A stretch of 36,398 nucleotides of DNA, from NCBI GenBank assembly GCA_964545205.1, contig CAZJFH010000051.1, positions 1 to 36,398 of the forward strand, read 5' to 3'. Positions 7,726-15,521 of the stretch are shown here, piece after piece. A program made the translations under genes and the position numbers. Origin of the DNA: CAZJFH01 sp964545205 (GTDB taxonomy: Bacteria; Pseudomonadota; Alphaproteobacteria; Rhodospirillales; Magnetospirillaceae). Within the stretch, counting starts at the first letter, position 1. Each line of letters opens with the position of its first letter. The notes under the pieces were generated by a model, which saw only the letters and a list, made by a program, of their open reading frames with translations, ran no database searches and had not been told where the DNA came from.

Positions 7726-8091
7726 GTGGCGAAGCCGGAATGGGGAACCAAGCGGAGCTGTCAGAGCTGCGGCATCCGTTTTTACGACATGATGCGCACG
7801 CCGATCAGCTGCCCGAAATGCGGCACGGCCGTCGAGGCCGACATACCGTTCAAGGCGCGCCGCGCCAGCGCCGCGGCGGCCCCGCCCGAGCCCGCCAAGA
7901 AGACCCCGGCCAAGGCGGCGGTGGTCGCGGAGGACCTTGTCGACGACAGCGTCGAGGGCGGCGACGACCTCGACGGCGGCGACGACGACGACAGCGGCCT
8001 GATCGAGGACGCCTCCGACCTCGGCGAGGACGACGACGACATGGCCGAGGTGATGGAGCACATGGACGAGGGCCTCGAGGACGAGGCCTGA
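7726..8091 (+). CDS. TIGR02300 (FYDLN acid) family protein
   Basis: The 121-residue protein is of unknown function and typical of alphaproteobacteria. After the start it reads AKPEWGTKRSCQSCGIRFYDMM, then SCPKCGT, forming a CX2C...CX2C zinc ribbon. A low-complexity tail very rich in Asp and Glu follows from about residue 60. The family name comes from a FYDLN motif, which here reads FYDMM. The GTG at 7726 is preferred because AGGGAGGG sits at 7711-7718 and family members start M-x-KPEWG. An in-frame ATG at 7699 would add nine residues. It is divergent from aroA and lies upstream of tRNA-Ala. Confidence 0.88.
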   Translation: MAKPEWGTKRSCQSCGIRFYDMMRTPISCPKCGTAVEADIPFKARRASAAAAPPEPAKKTPAKAAVVAEDLVDDSVEGGDDLDGGDDDDSGLIEDASDLGEDDDDMAEVMEHMDEGLEDEA

Positions 8092-8132
8092 CGGGCGGCG
8101 CCGGCACCGATCGCGGACGCGAAATTTTTCGC

Positions 8133-8161
8133 TTGCCTCGGTTCGGCGAACTCCCTATTTT
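8133..8161 (+). promoter_or_regulatory. Candidate promoter of tRNA-Ala
   Basis: TTGCCT (8133-8138) and TATTTT (8156-8161) are separated by 17 bp and lie about 40 bp before the tRNA, matching the CTTG...N17...CTAT style of alphaproteobacterial housekeeping promoters. A 14-bp hairpin GCGAAA-TT-TTTCGC (8119-8132) abuts the -35 box and could serve as an AT-rich upstream element or the end of the preceding transcript. Confidence 0.5.
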
Positions 8162-8200
8162 CCCGCTCCACGCGGCGCCCCAAGGCCGCGACGGATTTCC

Positions 8201-8277
<77 letters not shown>

Positions 8278-8284
8278 GACGAGG

Positions 8285-8316
8285 AAGGCTCGGCCAGAGA
8301 TGGCCGGGCCTTCTTG
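8285..8316 (+). terminator. Element-borne copy of the tRNA-Ala terminator
   Basis: AAGGCTCGGCCA (8285-8296) pairs with TGGCCGGGCCTT (8301-8312) around a GAGA loop, with one G-T pair, followed by CTTG. It is a diverged version of the hairpin at 18299-18327 and now serves as the likely terminator of tRNA-Ala. The rest of 8317-8390 is the integrase leader and shows nothing else clear. Confidence 0.7.
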
Positions 8317-8390
8317 CTTTCTGCGGAAAGCTAGGCCCTGGCTAGGGTCTGCCGATTTCGCCTGCTCCCGAAAACTGCTACACAGGGGGC

Positions 8391-10190
8391 ATGGACGAAT
8401 TGGCGACGAGATACCCCGGATTGATTCGCCGGCCCGGCTCGGCCAACTGGTATTTCCGTGCGCGGGTGCCTCACGATGTGCGGGAGGCATTTGGGCGCAA
8501 CGAGGTTTGGGTGAGCCTCGGCACGGCGGAGCTGAACAAGGCCAAAGACGCTTGGCTGATCGAGCACGCCAAGTGGCTGGACAAGCTTGATGCCCTCCGC
8601 GCCCCCTCCGAGTGCTCCGAACCGGGCCGGCCCTCCGGCTGCGTAGGACAGGGGCTATCTCGGGTCGAGCGCATCCGCGCGCTACGCCGCGAACGAGGCG
8701 GGGCTGGCCTCCGTCCGCTGCAGGCTGGCGAAGCTCTCAAACTGGCGACGCAATGGTTTCGCGCCGAGGCGGACCGTCGCTTGGTCGACGGCACGGCCCA
8801 ATCCACGGCTGAAGGCATAGAGGATCAACTTGAGGAAGCGGCCATCCTCCGCGATTCGCAACATCCCGATACGCTGATCTGGACCCAGAGGGCAGCCGAC
8901 TTGCTCCTCGAAGAGAATGGGTTGGCGGGCACACCTGGGGAGTTGGAGTATGGGCGCCTGGCGGAATATCTGCGCCGGGCCATGCTGGAACTCGCCAGGC
9001 GCGATCTGGCGCGTCTTCAGGGCGATTTCCGTGAGGAGGGGCACGACCACCTGTTCACGGGGACAACCGCCCCTACGGCCCTCCCTGCGCCCGCCAGCGC
9101 AGCAGCAATGACCGTGCAGGAAACTGCGGAAGGCTTCTGGGCGGAGCGTCGCGAGCACAAGCGGATGGACGAGAAGACCCGCCAAAAGTACCGGGCCGGT
9201 CTTGATCTGGCGGTGGCATTCCTCGGCAGCCAGACGCCGATCGCCGATATCTCACGCCAGCATTGCAAGAAGTTCCTCGATCTGCTCCGTCGTCTTCCAC
9301 CTAATTACGCGAAGGCCAAGCGGGAAAAGGCACTCGAACAGATCATCGCGGAGGCCGCAAAGCGTCGAGGCGGCGGGCTTTCCTACAACTCGCAGCAGGG
9401 CTATTTCAGACAGTTCCGAGACATGCTGCGCTGGGCAGTCGACGAGGGACACCCCGTCCGTTTCAGCCTTGATGGGCTGACCGTCGAGCGTCGGGCAGAC
9501 GACGACGAAGGCAAACGCCGCCGCCCGTTCACCACGGCAGAACTACAGCGCATATTCCAGGCTCCGCTTTTCACCGGATGCGTGGACGATGGCCGTGGCT
9601 TCAACCGGCCTGGGCCGAACCGGCCAAGGCGTGCTCGCTTCTGGCTGCCGCTGTTAGGGCTCTGGACCGGAGCCCGCCTCGGCGAGCTTTGCCAATTGCG
9701 GCCGGTAGACATTCAGGTGACCGCTTCAGAAGTGCCCTACATCCGAATCACCGACGAGGGAGAGGGCATGTCGATCAAGACCCCGGCCGCCCGACGATCC
9801 ATTCCGGTTCACCCGGAGTTGGTGCGGATCGGGTTCCTCCGATTTGCGCGAAAACAGCGGGACGCCGGGGCGGCTTGGCTCTTCCCAGAGGTCCTACGGC
9901 CGGACCGGGAGAACTGCTATCTCGCATCCAAGCGCTTCGCCTCGCTACGGGCTGCGCTGAAGCTCGAACGCGAAAACGTGTGCTTCCACTCGTTCCGGCA
10001 TGGCTTCCGGGACGCATTGCGCCGAGCTGAAGTGAGCGAAGAAATCGCCGAAGCTCTGGGTGGTTGGAGTGAGGGGAAGAAGACGAGCCGGCACTACGGT
10101 AGCGGCTTCATCGCTGACACCTTGGCCCCAAGCATTCAGAAGCTTTCGTTTCCCGATCTCGATCTCACATCTCTTTACGAGAGCGCGTGA
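8391..10190 (+). CDS. int: Tyrosine recombinase (island integrase)
   Basis: This 599-residue site-specific recombinase probably integrates and excises the island at tRNA-Ala. The N-terminus (RYPGLIRRPGSANWYFRARVP) resembles the DUF6538 arm-binding region found on many alphaproteobacterial integrases, and a SAM-like core-binding region lies near residues 240-350. The catalytic set is visible: Arg429 in TGARLGEL, Lys463 in SIKTP, HSFRHG with His533 and Arg536, Trp in GGWSEG, and the nucleophile Tyr569 in SRHYGSG. It is therefore intact. The ATG at 8391 follows ACAGGGGGC. It is 114 bp from attL and reads away from the tRNA, the usual arrangement. Confidence 0.93.
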   Translation: MDELATRYPGLIRRPGSANWYFRARVPHDVREAFGRNEVWVSLGTAELNKAKDAWLIEHAKWLDKLDALRAPSECSEPGRPSGCVGQGLSRVERIRALRRERGGAGLRPLQAGEALKLATQWFRAEADRRLVDGTAQSTAEGIEDQLEEAAILRDSQHPDTLIWTQRAADLLLEENGLAGTPGELEYGRLAEYLRRAMLELARRDLARLQGDFREEGHDHLFTGTTAPTALPAPASAAAMTVQETAEGFWAERREHKRMDEKTRQKYRAGLDLAVAFLGSQTPIADISRQHCKKFLDLLRRLPPNYAKAKREKALEQIIAEAAKRRGGGLSYNSQQGYFRQFRDMLRWAVDEGHPVRFSLDGLTVERRADDDEGKRRRPFTTAELQRIFQAPLFTGCVDDGRGFNRPGPNRPRRARFWLPLLGLWTGARLGELCQLRPVDIQVTASEVPYIRITDEGEGMSIKTPAARRSIPVHPELVRIGFLRFARKQRDAGAAWLFPEVLRPDRENCYLASKRFASLRAALKLERENVCFHSFRHGFRDALRRAEVSEEIAEALGGWSEGKKTSRHYGSGFIADTLAPSIQKLSFPDLDLTSLYESA

Positions 10191-10195
10191 AGTAC

Positions 10196-10226
10196 TTGTG
10201 ACGGCGCAATCTCCCGCTGGTATAAT
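10196..10226 (+). promoter_or_regulatory. Possible promoter before the M15-like gene
   Basis: A perfect TATAAT at 10221-10226 is preceded by TTGTGA at 10196-10201. The 19-bp spacing is longer than ideal, so the -10 match is good but the -35 is doubtful. It lies just after the integrase stop and 27 bp before the preferred start of the next gene. Confidence 0.35.
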
Positions 10227-10253
10227 AATTATCAGCGGATGATGGAGCGCCTG

Positions 10254-10904
10254 ATGATCGTCAAAACCTTCTGGGATTTGGAGCGGCTTGGGCGCATCCG
10301 CCTTTCGCGCTCCTTTTTCATGCGCGATTTCCTGCATTCGGAAATCGGGGCGTTCCACCGACTTCCGAACTGGCCCGACGACATCGAGGCGGCCGTCATC
10401 GCCGGCCGGGAACTGTGCGCAAAAATTCTTGAGCCGCTCCAGGAAACCTTCGGACGGGTTCATGTCCGCTCGGGATACAGGTCTCCGGCCCTGAACGATT
10501 TCGGGCACCAACGAGGGCTAAAATGCGCGAGCACCGAGAAGAACCGTGGCTACCACTGCTGGGGCATGGACCCGAATGGCGGAATGGGCGCCGCTGCCTG
10601 CGTCGTAATTCCCTGGGTCCTGGATCATTGCCGGGGCGCGGGAAATTGGCAGCGCCTAGCGTGGTTCATTCACGACCATCTTCCGTATCACCGGTTGGTG
10701 TTTTTTCGCCAGCAGACCGCATTCAATATCGGGTGGCACTCTGAGCGCGACGCTTCGATTTTCTCGTACGCGGAACCGAGGGGCTGGCTGACCAAGCAGG
10801 GGATGCGGAACCACATCGGCAGCCATGCTGATCAGTATGCCGGCTTTCCAATATTCCGGTTTGAACAGCCGGCCGACTATTTCGATCTCTTGCCGCCCGT
10901 CTGA
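10254..10904 (+). CDS. Peptidase M15-like protein
   Basis: The protein has 216 residues from the ATG at 10254, chosen because GGAG lies six bases upstream; ATGs at 10239 and 10242 are in frame. The pattern SRSFFMRDFLHSEI, then RVHVRSGYRSPALNDFG, then LAWFIHDHLPYHRL and FNIGWH resembles M15A-superfamily (D-Ala-D-Ala carboxypeptidase/endolysin-like) proteins carried by phages and islands. Candidate metal-site residues include the His and Asp of YHCWGMD and the HDH cluster. No signal peptide or transmembrane segment is seen. It could cut cell-wall peptides, but activity is not established. Its 3' end overlaps the convergent XRE gene by 28 bp. Confidence 0.7.
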   Translation: MIVKTFWDLERLGRIRLSRSFFMRDFLHSEIGAFHRLPNWPDDIEAAVIAGRELCAKILEPLQETFGRVHVRSGYRSPALNDFGHQRGLKCASTEKNRGYHCWGMDPNGGMGAAACVVIPWVLDHCRGAGNWQRLAWFIHDHLPYHRLVFFRQQTAFNIGWHSERDASIFSYAEPRGWLTKQGMRNHIGSHADQYAGFPIFRFEQPADYFDLLPPV

Positions 10905-11263
10905 AGGCGCTCGGCAGGAGTGTGCTCGTTCGGCCGGTTAGCAAGCGCCGATATCTGCTGCACAGCAATTTCCAGATCGGCCTTCGGGAGACGCCGTCCG
11001 ATATCATTGAGTTTCGTCAGCAGAGCTATTCGTTCTGGGTCTCCTTTCTCGTCATCCTTGAACTCGAAGAGTTCATGCAGAGTGAGACCGAGTTTCGTCG
11101 CCAGCCGCTCCAGGGTGGCGAAGCTAGGCAGGGACACTCCACGTTCGAGATTGGAGACTGCGTCCACCGAGCGGTCAATGAGTTCGGCCAATTCTTCCTG
11201 AGTGAGCCCACGGCTCTCCCGCAGCGCCCGAACCCGTACCCCAAGCCGTCGTTTCGCTTCCAT
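10877..11263 (-). CDS. XRE-family helix-turn-helix regulator
   Basis: The 128-residue DNA-binding protein has a Cro/C1-type HTH over about residues 7-62: LRESRGLTQEELAELIDRS, then VSNLERGVSLPSFATLERLA and LGLTLHELFEF. A hydrophilic tail of unknown role follows. The ATG at 11263 has GGAGG eleven bases upstream; a GTG at 11299 would add 12 residues. It is divergent from the membrane-protein gene, and the shared 143-bp gap holds a perfect 14-bp palindrome, so it may control both genes. Island XRE proteins often repress excision or cargo genes; the target here is inferred. Confidence 0.85.
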   Translation of the reverse strand: MEAKRRLGVRVRALRESRGLTQEELAELIDRSVDAVSNLERGVSLPSFATLERLATKLGLTLHELFEFKDDEKGDPERIALLTKLNDIGRRLPKADLEIAVQQISALANRPNEHTPAERLQTGGKRSK

Positions 11264-11354
11264 GGTCGGATAGTCCTCCGGCCGCAGAGGCTTGACCACG
11301 GAGCACGTGCGGAGTTTTCTTCTCGTTCACTGAGTAGATGCGGTGCGGCTCGCG

Positions 11355-11368
11355 TGCAACCGGTTGCA
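11355..11368. promoter_or_regulatory. Perfect palindrome, candidate operator
   Basis: TGCAACCGGTTGCA is a perfect 14-bp palindrome that fits the LacI/GalR-type operator consensus TGnAAnCGnTTnCA. It lies between the divergent XRE and membrane-protein genes. Two direct copies of ATGCGGT (11338-11344 and 11370-11376) flank it 32 bp apart, about three helical turns. No LacI-type gene is in the window, so the XRE protein or a host regulator could bind it. Confidence 0.5.
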
Positions 11369-11406
11369 AATGCGGTTCACGGACCATGACAGTCGGAGGA
11401 GATGAA

Positions 11407-12141
11407 ATGGCATCGAAGCGTAGATCAACGAGCAAGCAGGAGCCCGAGGCCCCTGAACCCGAGGCCCCTGAAGACGAGCGGATGACCCATGTTGTTTGGC
11501 TCGCGCTGATTGGCGCCGCGGTGTGCGGGATTGGCTATCTAGGGTACCTCGCTATCGAGGAACGCGACGCCGACCGCCGCGCACGCCACGAGGCGAAGGC
11601 GGCTCCGACTGAAACGGCCATCTCGCGGGCGGAAGAGGCATTGGAGCGTATGCGCTGGGACATTGAGGCCGACGACAGCATACCCGCTGATAAGAAACAG
11701 ATTGTCCGGCAGGGAGCCCTGAAAGTGCTCGCAGACGAGGGCAACTGCGCATCAGTGGTGACCGGCGGCCCGAGCGGCACTCGGCCCGGAGCGTACTTCG
11801 CTATGTGCGAACCGCGGAACGGCGGAACCGTCTTCAATGTTTGGTTCACTCCGGCCGAGGTCGAAGGGGACGCACGACTGGCAGTGATGCCACCCTTTCC
11901 GGAAGGTGCGGCCCGTGAGCTATGTGAAAAGGAAATTCGAGCCCGCGTGAAGAACCCTTCAACTCTCAATATCCACCGGATCACCGGGTATTCCAGTCGC
12001 GTTGCCAACAACGGCAATCGGACAGTGTTTCAAGAGTTCACGGCCAAGAACGGGTTCGGGGTCGAAGCCACGCATCAGGCGCGCTGCCTGATCCAGCCGT
12101 CAGGAGAAGTCGAGACAACGATTACTGATCCGGCAAGCTAG
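11407..12141 (+). CDS. Single-pass membrane protein of unknown function
   Basis: The protein has 244 residues from an ATG preceded by a strong GGAGGAGATGAA site. A basic N-terminus (MASKRRSTSK) is followed by a short repeat (EPEAPEPEAPE), one transmembrane segment at about 28-50 (VVWLALIGAAVCGIGYLGYLAI), a charged Ala-rich helix, and a C-terminal globular part with Cys residues near CASVVTGG, FAMCEP, RELCEKE and QARCLIQ. The N-in, C-out topology is predicted from the positive residues. The family is not recognised. It is divergent from the XRE gene and 85 bp upstream of the serine recombinase. Confidence 0.7.
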   Translation: MASKRRSTSKQEPEAPEPEAPEDERMTHVVWLALIGAAVCGIGYLGYLAIEERDADRRARHEAKAAPTETAISRAEEALERMRWDIEADDSIPADKKQIVRQGALKVLADEGNCASVVTGGPSGTRPGAYFAMCEPRNGGTVFNVWFTPAEVEGDARLAVMPPFPEGAARELCEKEIRARVKNPSTLNIHRITGYSSRVANNGNRTVFQEFTAKNGFGVEATHQARCLIQPSGEVETTITDPAS

Positions 12142-12226
12142 GCAACCGGACTCGATAAATTGCGCGACAGACCCGGACATAACAAATAAACGGTGGTATG
12201 CTTGTGAGGAGAGCAAGGAGCACCTC

Positions 12227-12886
12227 ATGGGCGCCGGGGAATACATTAGCTACATTCGGGTCTCGACTGAACGCCAGGGCCGGTCTGGCCTGGGGCTGGA
12301 GGCGCAGCGGGTTGCAGTCGGCGCCTTCGTAGCAGGCCGGGGCGGCCGGCTGCTCACCGAGTTTCTTGAGGTCGAGAGCGGAAACCGCAGCGACCGCCCG
12401 GAACTCGCCAGAGCGTTGGACGAGTGCCGCCGGCAGAAAGCCGTGCTGGTAATTGCGAAGTTGGACCGCCTCGCACGCAATGTCGCCCTGGTCGCCAACC
12501 TGATGGAGAGCCGGGTCGAATTCGTCTGCTGCGACATGCCAGACGCCAACCGCCTGACGCTGCACATCATGGCCGCCATGGCCGAGCACGAGCGCACGAC
12601 GATTTCGGACCGCACAAAGGCTGCCCTGGCTGCGGCGAAGATGCGCGGCGTGTCTCTCGGAGCCAACGGGAAACGGCTGGCCGAGCAGCACAAGGAGAGC
12701 GCGGATGCTTTTGCCCGCCGCATGTCGCCCCTCATGGATGATCTGCGGTCAATCGGCTTCGCTAGCCTTCGGGGAATGGCTGAGGAACTGAACCGCCGGG
12801 GCATCCGGACCGCACGGGGGGCGCAATGGCGCGAGATGACGGTTTCGCGGCTGCTCAGGCGGATTGCCGCCATCCAGACTTCCTAG
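12227..12886 (+). CDS. Serine recombinase (resolvase family)
   Basis: The 219-residue protein has a complete resolvase catalytic domain. YIRVSTERQ holds the nucleophile Ser13 and Arg11. GLGLEAQR, LVIAKLDRLARN, and HIMAAMAEHERTTISDRTKAAL leading into the long E helix follow. A C-terminal helix-turn-helix (SLRGMAEELNRRGIRTARGAQW) would bind DNA. This is a small resolvase/invertase form, not the large phage-integrase form. The start follows an AAGGAG site. Its substrate sites are not evident; resolving multimers of the excised circle or inverting a local segment are possible. It converges with the HNH gene, and seven T residues at 12898-12904 lie in the 28-bp gap. Confidence 0.9.
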   Translation: MGAGEYISYIRVSTERQGRSGLGLEAQRVAVGAFVAGRGGRLLTEFLEVESGNRSDRPELARALDECRRQKAVLVIAKLDRLARNVALVANLMESRVEFVCCDMPDANRLTLHIMAAMAEHERTTISDRTKAALAAAKMRGVSLGANGKRLAEQHKESADAFARRMSPLMDDLRSIGFASLRGMAEELNRRGIRTARGAQWREMTVSRLLRRIAAIQTS

Positions 12887-12914
12887 TCGGTGCACTCTTT
12901 TTTTAAGGTTCAGG

Positions 12915-13760
12915 TCAGCCTTGCGGCTCAAAGCCCCCATTGCAAAACCATTGGCTCCCGGCCCAAGCACGATATGTGGCCGCCCGCCATCCATTGCGAT
13001 CAGCAAGCTCGCAGCTTTCAGCCCGCCGGGCCAATTCGCTTCTGACAGCCTGCGCGCCCACTGAAGCCAAGAGCTGCTCTAGCTGATGCCGGACATTTGC
13101 CAACTCATCAGCAGCGTGACTGGCGTAGAGCACGCCTAAGCCTAGGGTGCTGAAATGGTTGCGCACTCTAGCTTCAAGAATGTCATTCCACTCAACCGGT
13201 GCCTCTATGTGGAACCGGACAGCGGCAGGGCGTGTCTCAACCACCGTAGCAGCCAGCCAACGCTGGCCGTCGATATCGTCATAGTATGGGTGTAGCGCGA
13301 CCTCCTCAGCGCTTCTGGGAACTGAAGCCAATTTTGCCCTGTTGCAATCGGTGCAGGCGGGTACGAGGTTCAAAGGCGTGACGGCAAGCGCGGGGTATCG
13401 GGACTTCGGAAGATGATGATCGAGCGTGGTCACTTGACGCTGAGCACATAAGGGGCACCTGCCCTTTGCTGCCCGTATGATCGCCTCATAGACACTTCGC
13501 CCAGGAGCCCCCTTCTTCGCCATCCGGTGCGTGTAGACGCTCTCCATCTCTGCCGCCGCAACCTGTCCGCCCACCATTGCTTGGCTGGGGATCTCATGCA
13601 ATGCGTGACGCCGTGCAGCGGCGTCGAACTGATCGGAAGCCTCCACCACCGACTGAGTTACGGCCTCAAGGCGCGCTTTCAGGACTTCGTCTCTGACACG
13701 GCTGATGCACAACTCGAAAGTGGTGCGAGCAGGATAGGCTGGCTGGTTGAGTCGTCGCAT
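12915..13760 (-). CDS. HNH endonuclease, partner of the adjacent ATPase
   Basis: The 281-residue protein has a zinc-finger HNH core at about residues 100-142: CPLC (102-105), LDHHLPKS (113-120, candidate catalytic His pair) and NLVPACTDCN (131-140). An N-terminal helical region and a long C-terminal region of unknown fold flank it. It starts 9 bp after the ATPase stop with no clear ribosome-binding site, so translation is probably coupled. An ATPase followed by an HNH nuclease is the design of Septu (PtuA/PtuB), but similarity beyond that pattern cannot be judged here. Predicted role: DNA or RNA cleavage triggered by the ATPase. Confidence 0.83.
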   Translation of the reverse strand: MRRLNQPAYPARTTFELCISRVRDEVLKARLEAVTQSVVEASDQFDAAARRHALHEIPSQAMVGGQVAAAEMESVYTHRMAKKGAPGRSVYEAIIRAAKGRCPLCAQRQVTTLDHHLPKSRYPALAVTPLNLVPACTDCNRAKLASVPRSAEEVALHPYYDDIDGQRWLAATVVETRPAAVRFHIEAPVEWNDILEARVRNHFSTLGLGVLYASHAADELANVRHQLEQLLASVGAQAVRSELARRAESCELADRNGWRAATYRAWAGSQWFCNGGFEPQG

Positions 13761-13769
13761 AGCTGGTCG

Positions 13770-15311
13770 TCAGCCGTCTTGCTGCCGCGCCGCGATAAGC
13801 GCTTGGATAATGGCCCTAGCTTCACCTCCAAGTTCACCTCCAAATTCACGGATTACAGCTTCAAAGTCGGGGTTTTTCGCAACTGACTCTCGTAACATCT
13901 TGTGGAAGCCCGACTGCGTGACCTCCAGCCCAAACACCTCTCTCGTCAGGACACCGACGCTCTCGCCAAATGTCTCTACTTGCGGCCGATCTGCATCGAC
14001 CTCGCCTCCTAATCGCCGGATGATCCAGACACACCCCCTCGGCACCTCTTGTAAGACGACGGGGGAATGCGTAGCGATGACGGCCACGCCGTTTCTGTCG
14101 ATCAGAAGGTCTGATAACGATCTAATGAAAGAAGAGAGGAGAGGGGGGTGCAAATGCGCTTCCGGCTCGTCCAGCAAAACTAATGTCTTCTCCTCAACCG
14201 TCTCCACCAATCTGGCGATGGTTAGTAGAACTATCTTGTGTCCGGAACTGAGGCTAGAAAAAAGGCCGCGTGCAAGAGCAACTGCCTCCTTCCTCTCAAG
14301 GCTATCAGAGGCCAACGCCGCGAGTTCCTCATCTCGGAAGATTGGATCGGCTTCTAGCGTCTCCAATGCTCGACGCAATCGCTGCGAGCGGGCTCCCAGC
14401 CTGCATTCCACGACGCTCTTTGCGAACTCGCCCGACAGGTCTTCCGGAGACTTTGGAGGCAGAACCTTCCCGTCGTTTCCGCGCTCCCTAGCCAGACCAA
14501 TGTACGCATAGCGCACTCCGTCGCTCTGATCGGGTCCACGGTGTAATGGTTCAAACGGGTCGAATGCGCTGAAGGTAACGGAGACCAAATTCGCGAACGC
14601 CGGCCCATCATCGAGCGGATTGTCTGGTTCCGCTGTGAATTGCCCCACCAACTCAGGATCAACCTCATCCACAATCGAACGAGCCATGTTGTTGAGTAAG
14701 GTCGTCTTGCCAACACCGTTTCTGCCAATAAGGACATGAATATTTGTGGGCGGAAATGACACGGGCTCCACAACGAAATCCAACTCCAAAGGGGCTGATC
14801 CTGTTTCTGGCTGTAGAGGGGATGTGTATCTGAATTCGTAGCGCGTCAGCCGAGCTCCTCCGTGTGCTATGCGATGGAATTGCCCAGCGACCATTGATGT
14901 CGAAACTGACCTAAGCAGAGATGTTCTTGTAACAGCCTCAGGAAGCGCGCGCTCAAACAGGTCTGCGTCATAGGCCATGTCTCTCAACGCCGTCAGCACG
15001 CGAATTCTGACCTCCGCTCCAAGCGTGTCTAGGTCAGTGTAGTAGCTGTCGTCTTGGCCCAGAGAGAAAAAAGCCTCCCCCAATTCCTGAAACTGTTGCG
15101 GTATATCAGCCCTGCGCTGCCCCTCCGCCATGCCGAACTGCCCAATCTTCACCCCGCCTATATCGTGCCGCTTGCCCTCCGCGTCGAAGATGATCAGCGA
15201 GTACAACGTAGAAAACGTGAACCAATCATCCCAATTGTCCGTGAGCAAGTACGCTTGTGACGCTCCTTGAGCCGGCACGCGGCTACCATAAGGCAATACC
15301 GTGAAGTCCAT
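13770..15311 (-). CDS. AAA/ABC-type ATPase of a two-gene candidate defence system
   Basis: The 513-residue SMC/OLD-like ATPase has Walker A GRNGVGKTT (196-204), the ABC-type signature LSSGHK (354-359), Walker B LVLLDEPEAHLH (377-388), and a switch His in ATHSP (413-417). All are intact. A 190-residue N-terminal region of unknown fold precedes Walker A, which is unusual because most defence ATPases of this type start close to it. The C-terminus (LTREVFGLEVTQSGFHKML) resembles the regulatory ends of PtuA-like proteins only loosely. GGAG lies seven bases before the start. It is co-oriented with the HNH gene and divergent from TcmP. It probably senses infection and controls the nuclease, which is inference. 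Confidence 0.83.
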   Translation of the reverse strand: MDFTVLPYGSRVPAQGASQAYLLTDNWDDWFTFSTLYSLIIFDAEGKRHDIGGVKIGQFGMAEGQRRADIPQQFQELGEAFFSLGQDDSYYTDLDTLGAEVRIRVLTALRDMAYDADLFERALPEAVTRTSLLRSVSTSMVAGQFHRIAHGGARLTRYEFRYTSPLQPETGSAPLELDFVVEPVSFPPTNIHVLIGRNGVGKTTLLNNMARSIVDEVDPELVGQFTAEPDNPLDDGPAFANLVSVTFSAFDPFEPLHRGPDQSDGVRYAYIGLARERGNDGKVLPPKSPEDLSGEFAKSVVECRLGARSQRLRRALETLEADPIFRDEELAALASDSLERKEAVALARGLFSSLSSGHKIVLLTIARLVETVEEKTLVLLDEPEAHLHPPLLSSFIRSLSDLLIDRNGVAVIATHSPVVLQEVPRGCVWIIRRLGGEVDADRPQVETFGESVGVLTREVFGLEVTQSGFHKMLRESVAKNPDFEAVIREFGGELGGEARAIIQALIAARQQDG

Positions 15312-15521
15312 CAGGTGCTCCAGTCAACTGAGCGAGGGATTGTCATCCCGCTGCAGCAATTCCAGTCGGACACCTAACTCGGCAATCGAGCCTAGGAGGG
15401 ATCGAGCCGGCTAGTTCCCGAGATGCTCTCTGGCATCGCGTTCTCCTGCACTCTCTTGCCATAAACGATCTCTGGTGGGAAGCTTCGTCCGTCGGTTGAT
15501 TTTCGGGGGCGGACGACCTGG
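15312..15521. promoter_or_regulatory. Divergent intergenic region between the two island modules
   Basis: These 210 bp separate the start of the ATPase gene (minus) from TcmP (plus) and must contain both promoters. No clear -35/-10 pair or long palindrome is visible. Several short reading frames cross it, but none has a credible start and ribosome-binding site. The only firm signals are GGAG before the ATPase and a GGGGGCGGA stretch before TcmP. Confidence 0.4.

Noticed and set aside
8117..8132. GCGAAATTTTTCGC hairpin as a terminator of the TIGR02300 gene
   Set aside because: The stem is short and AT-rich and abuts the candidate tRNA promoter, so it is described there rather than called a terminator.
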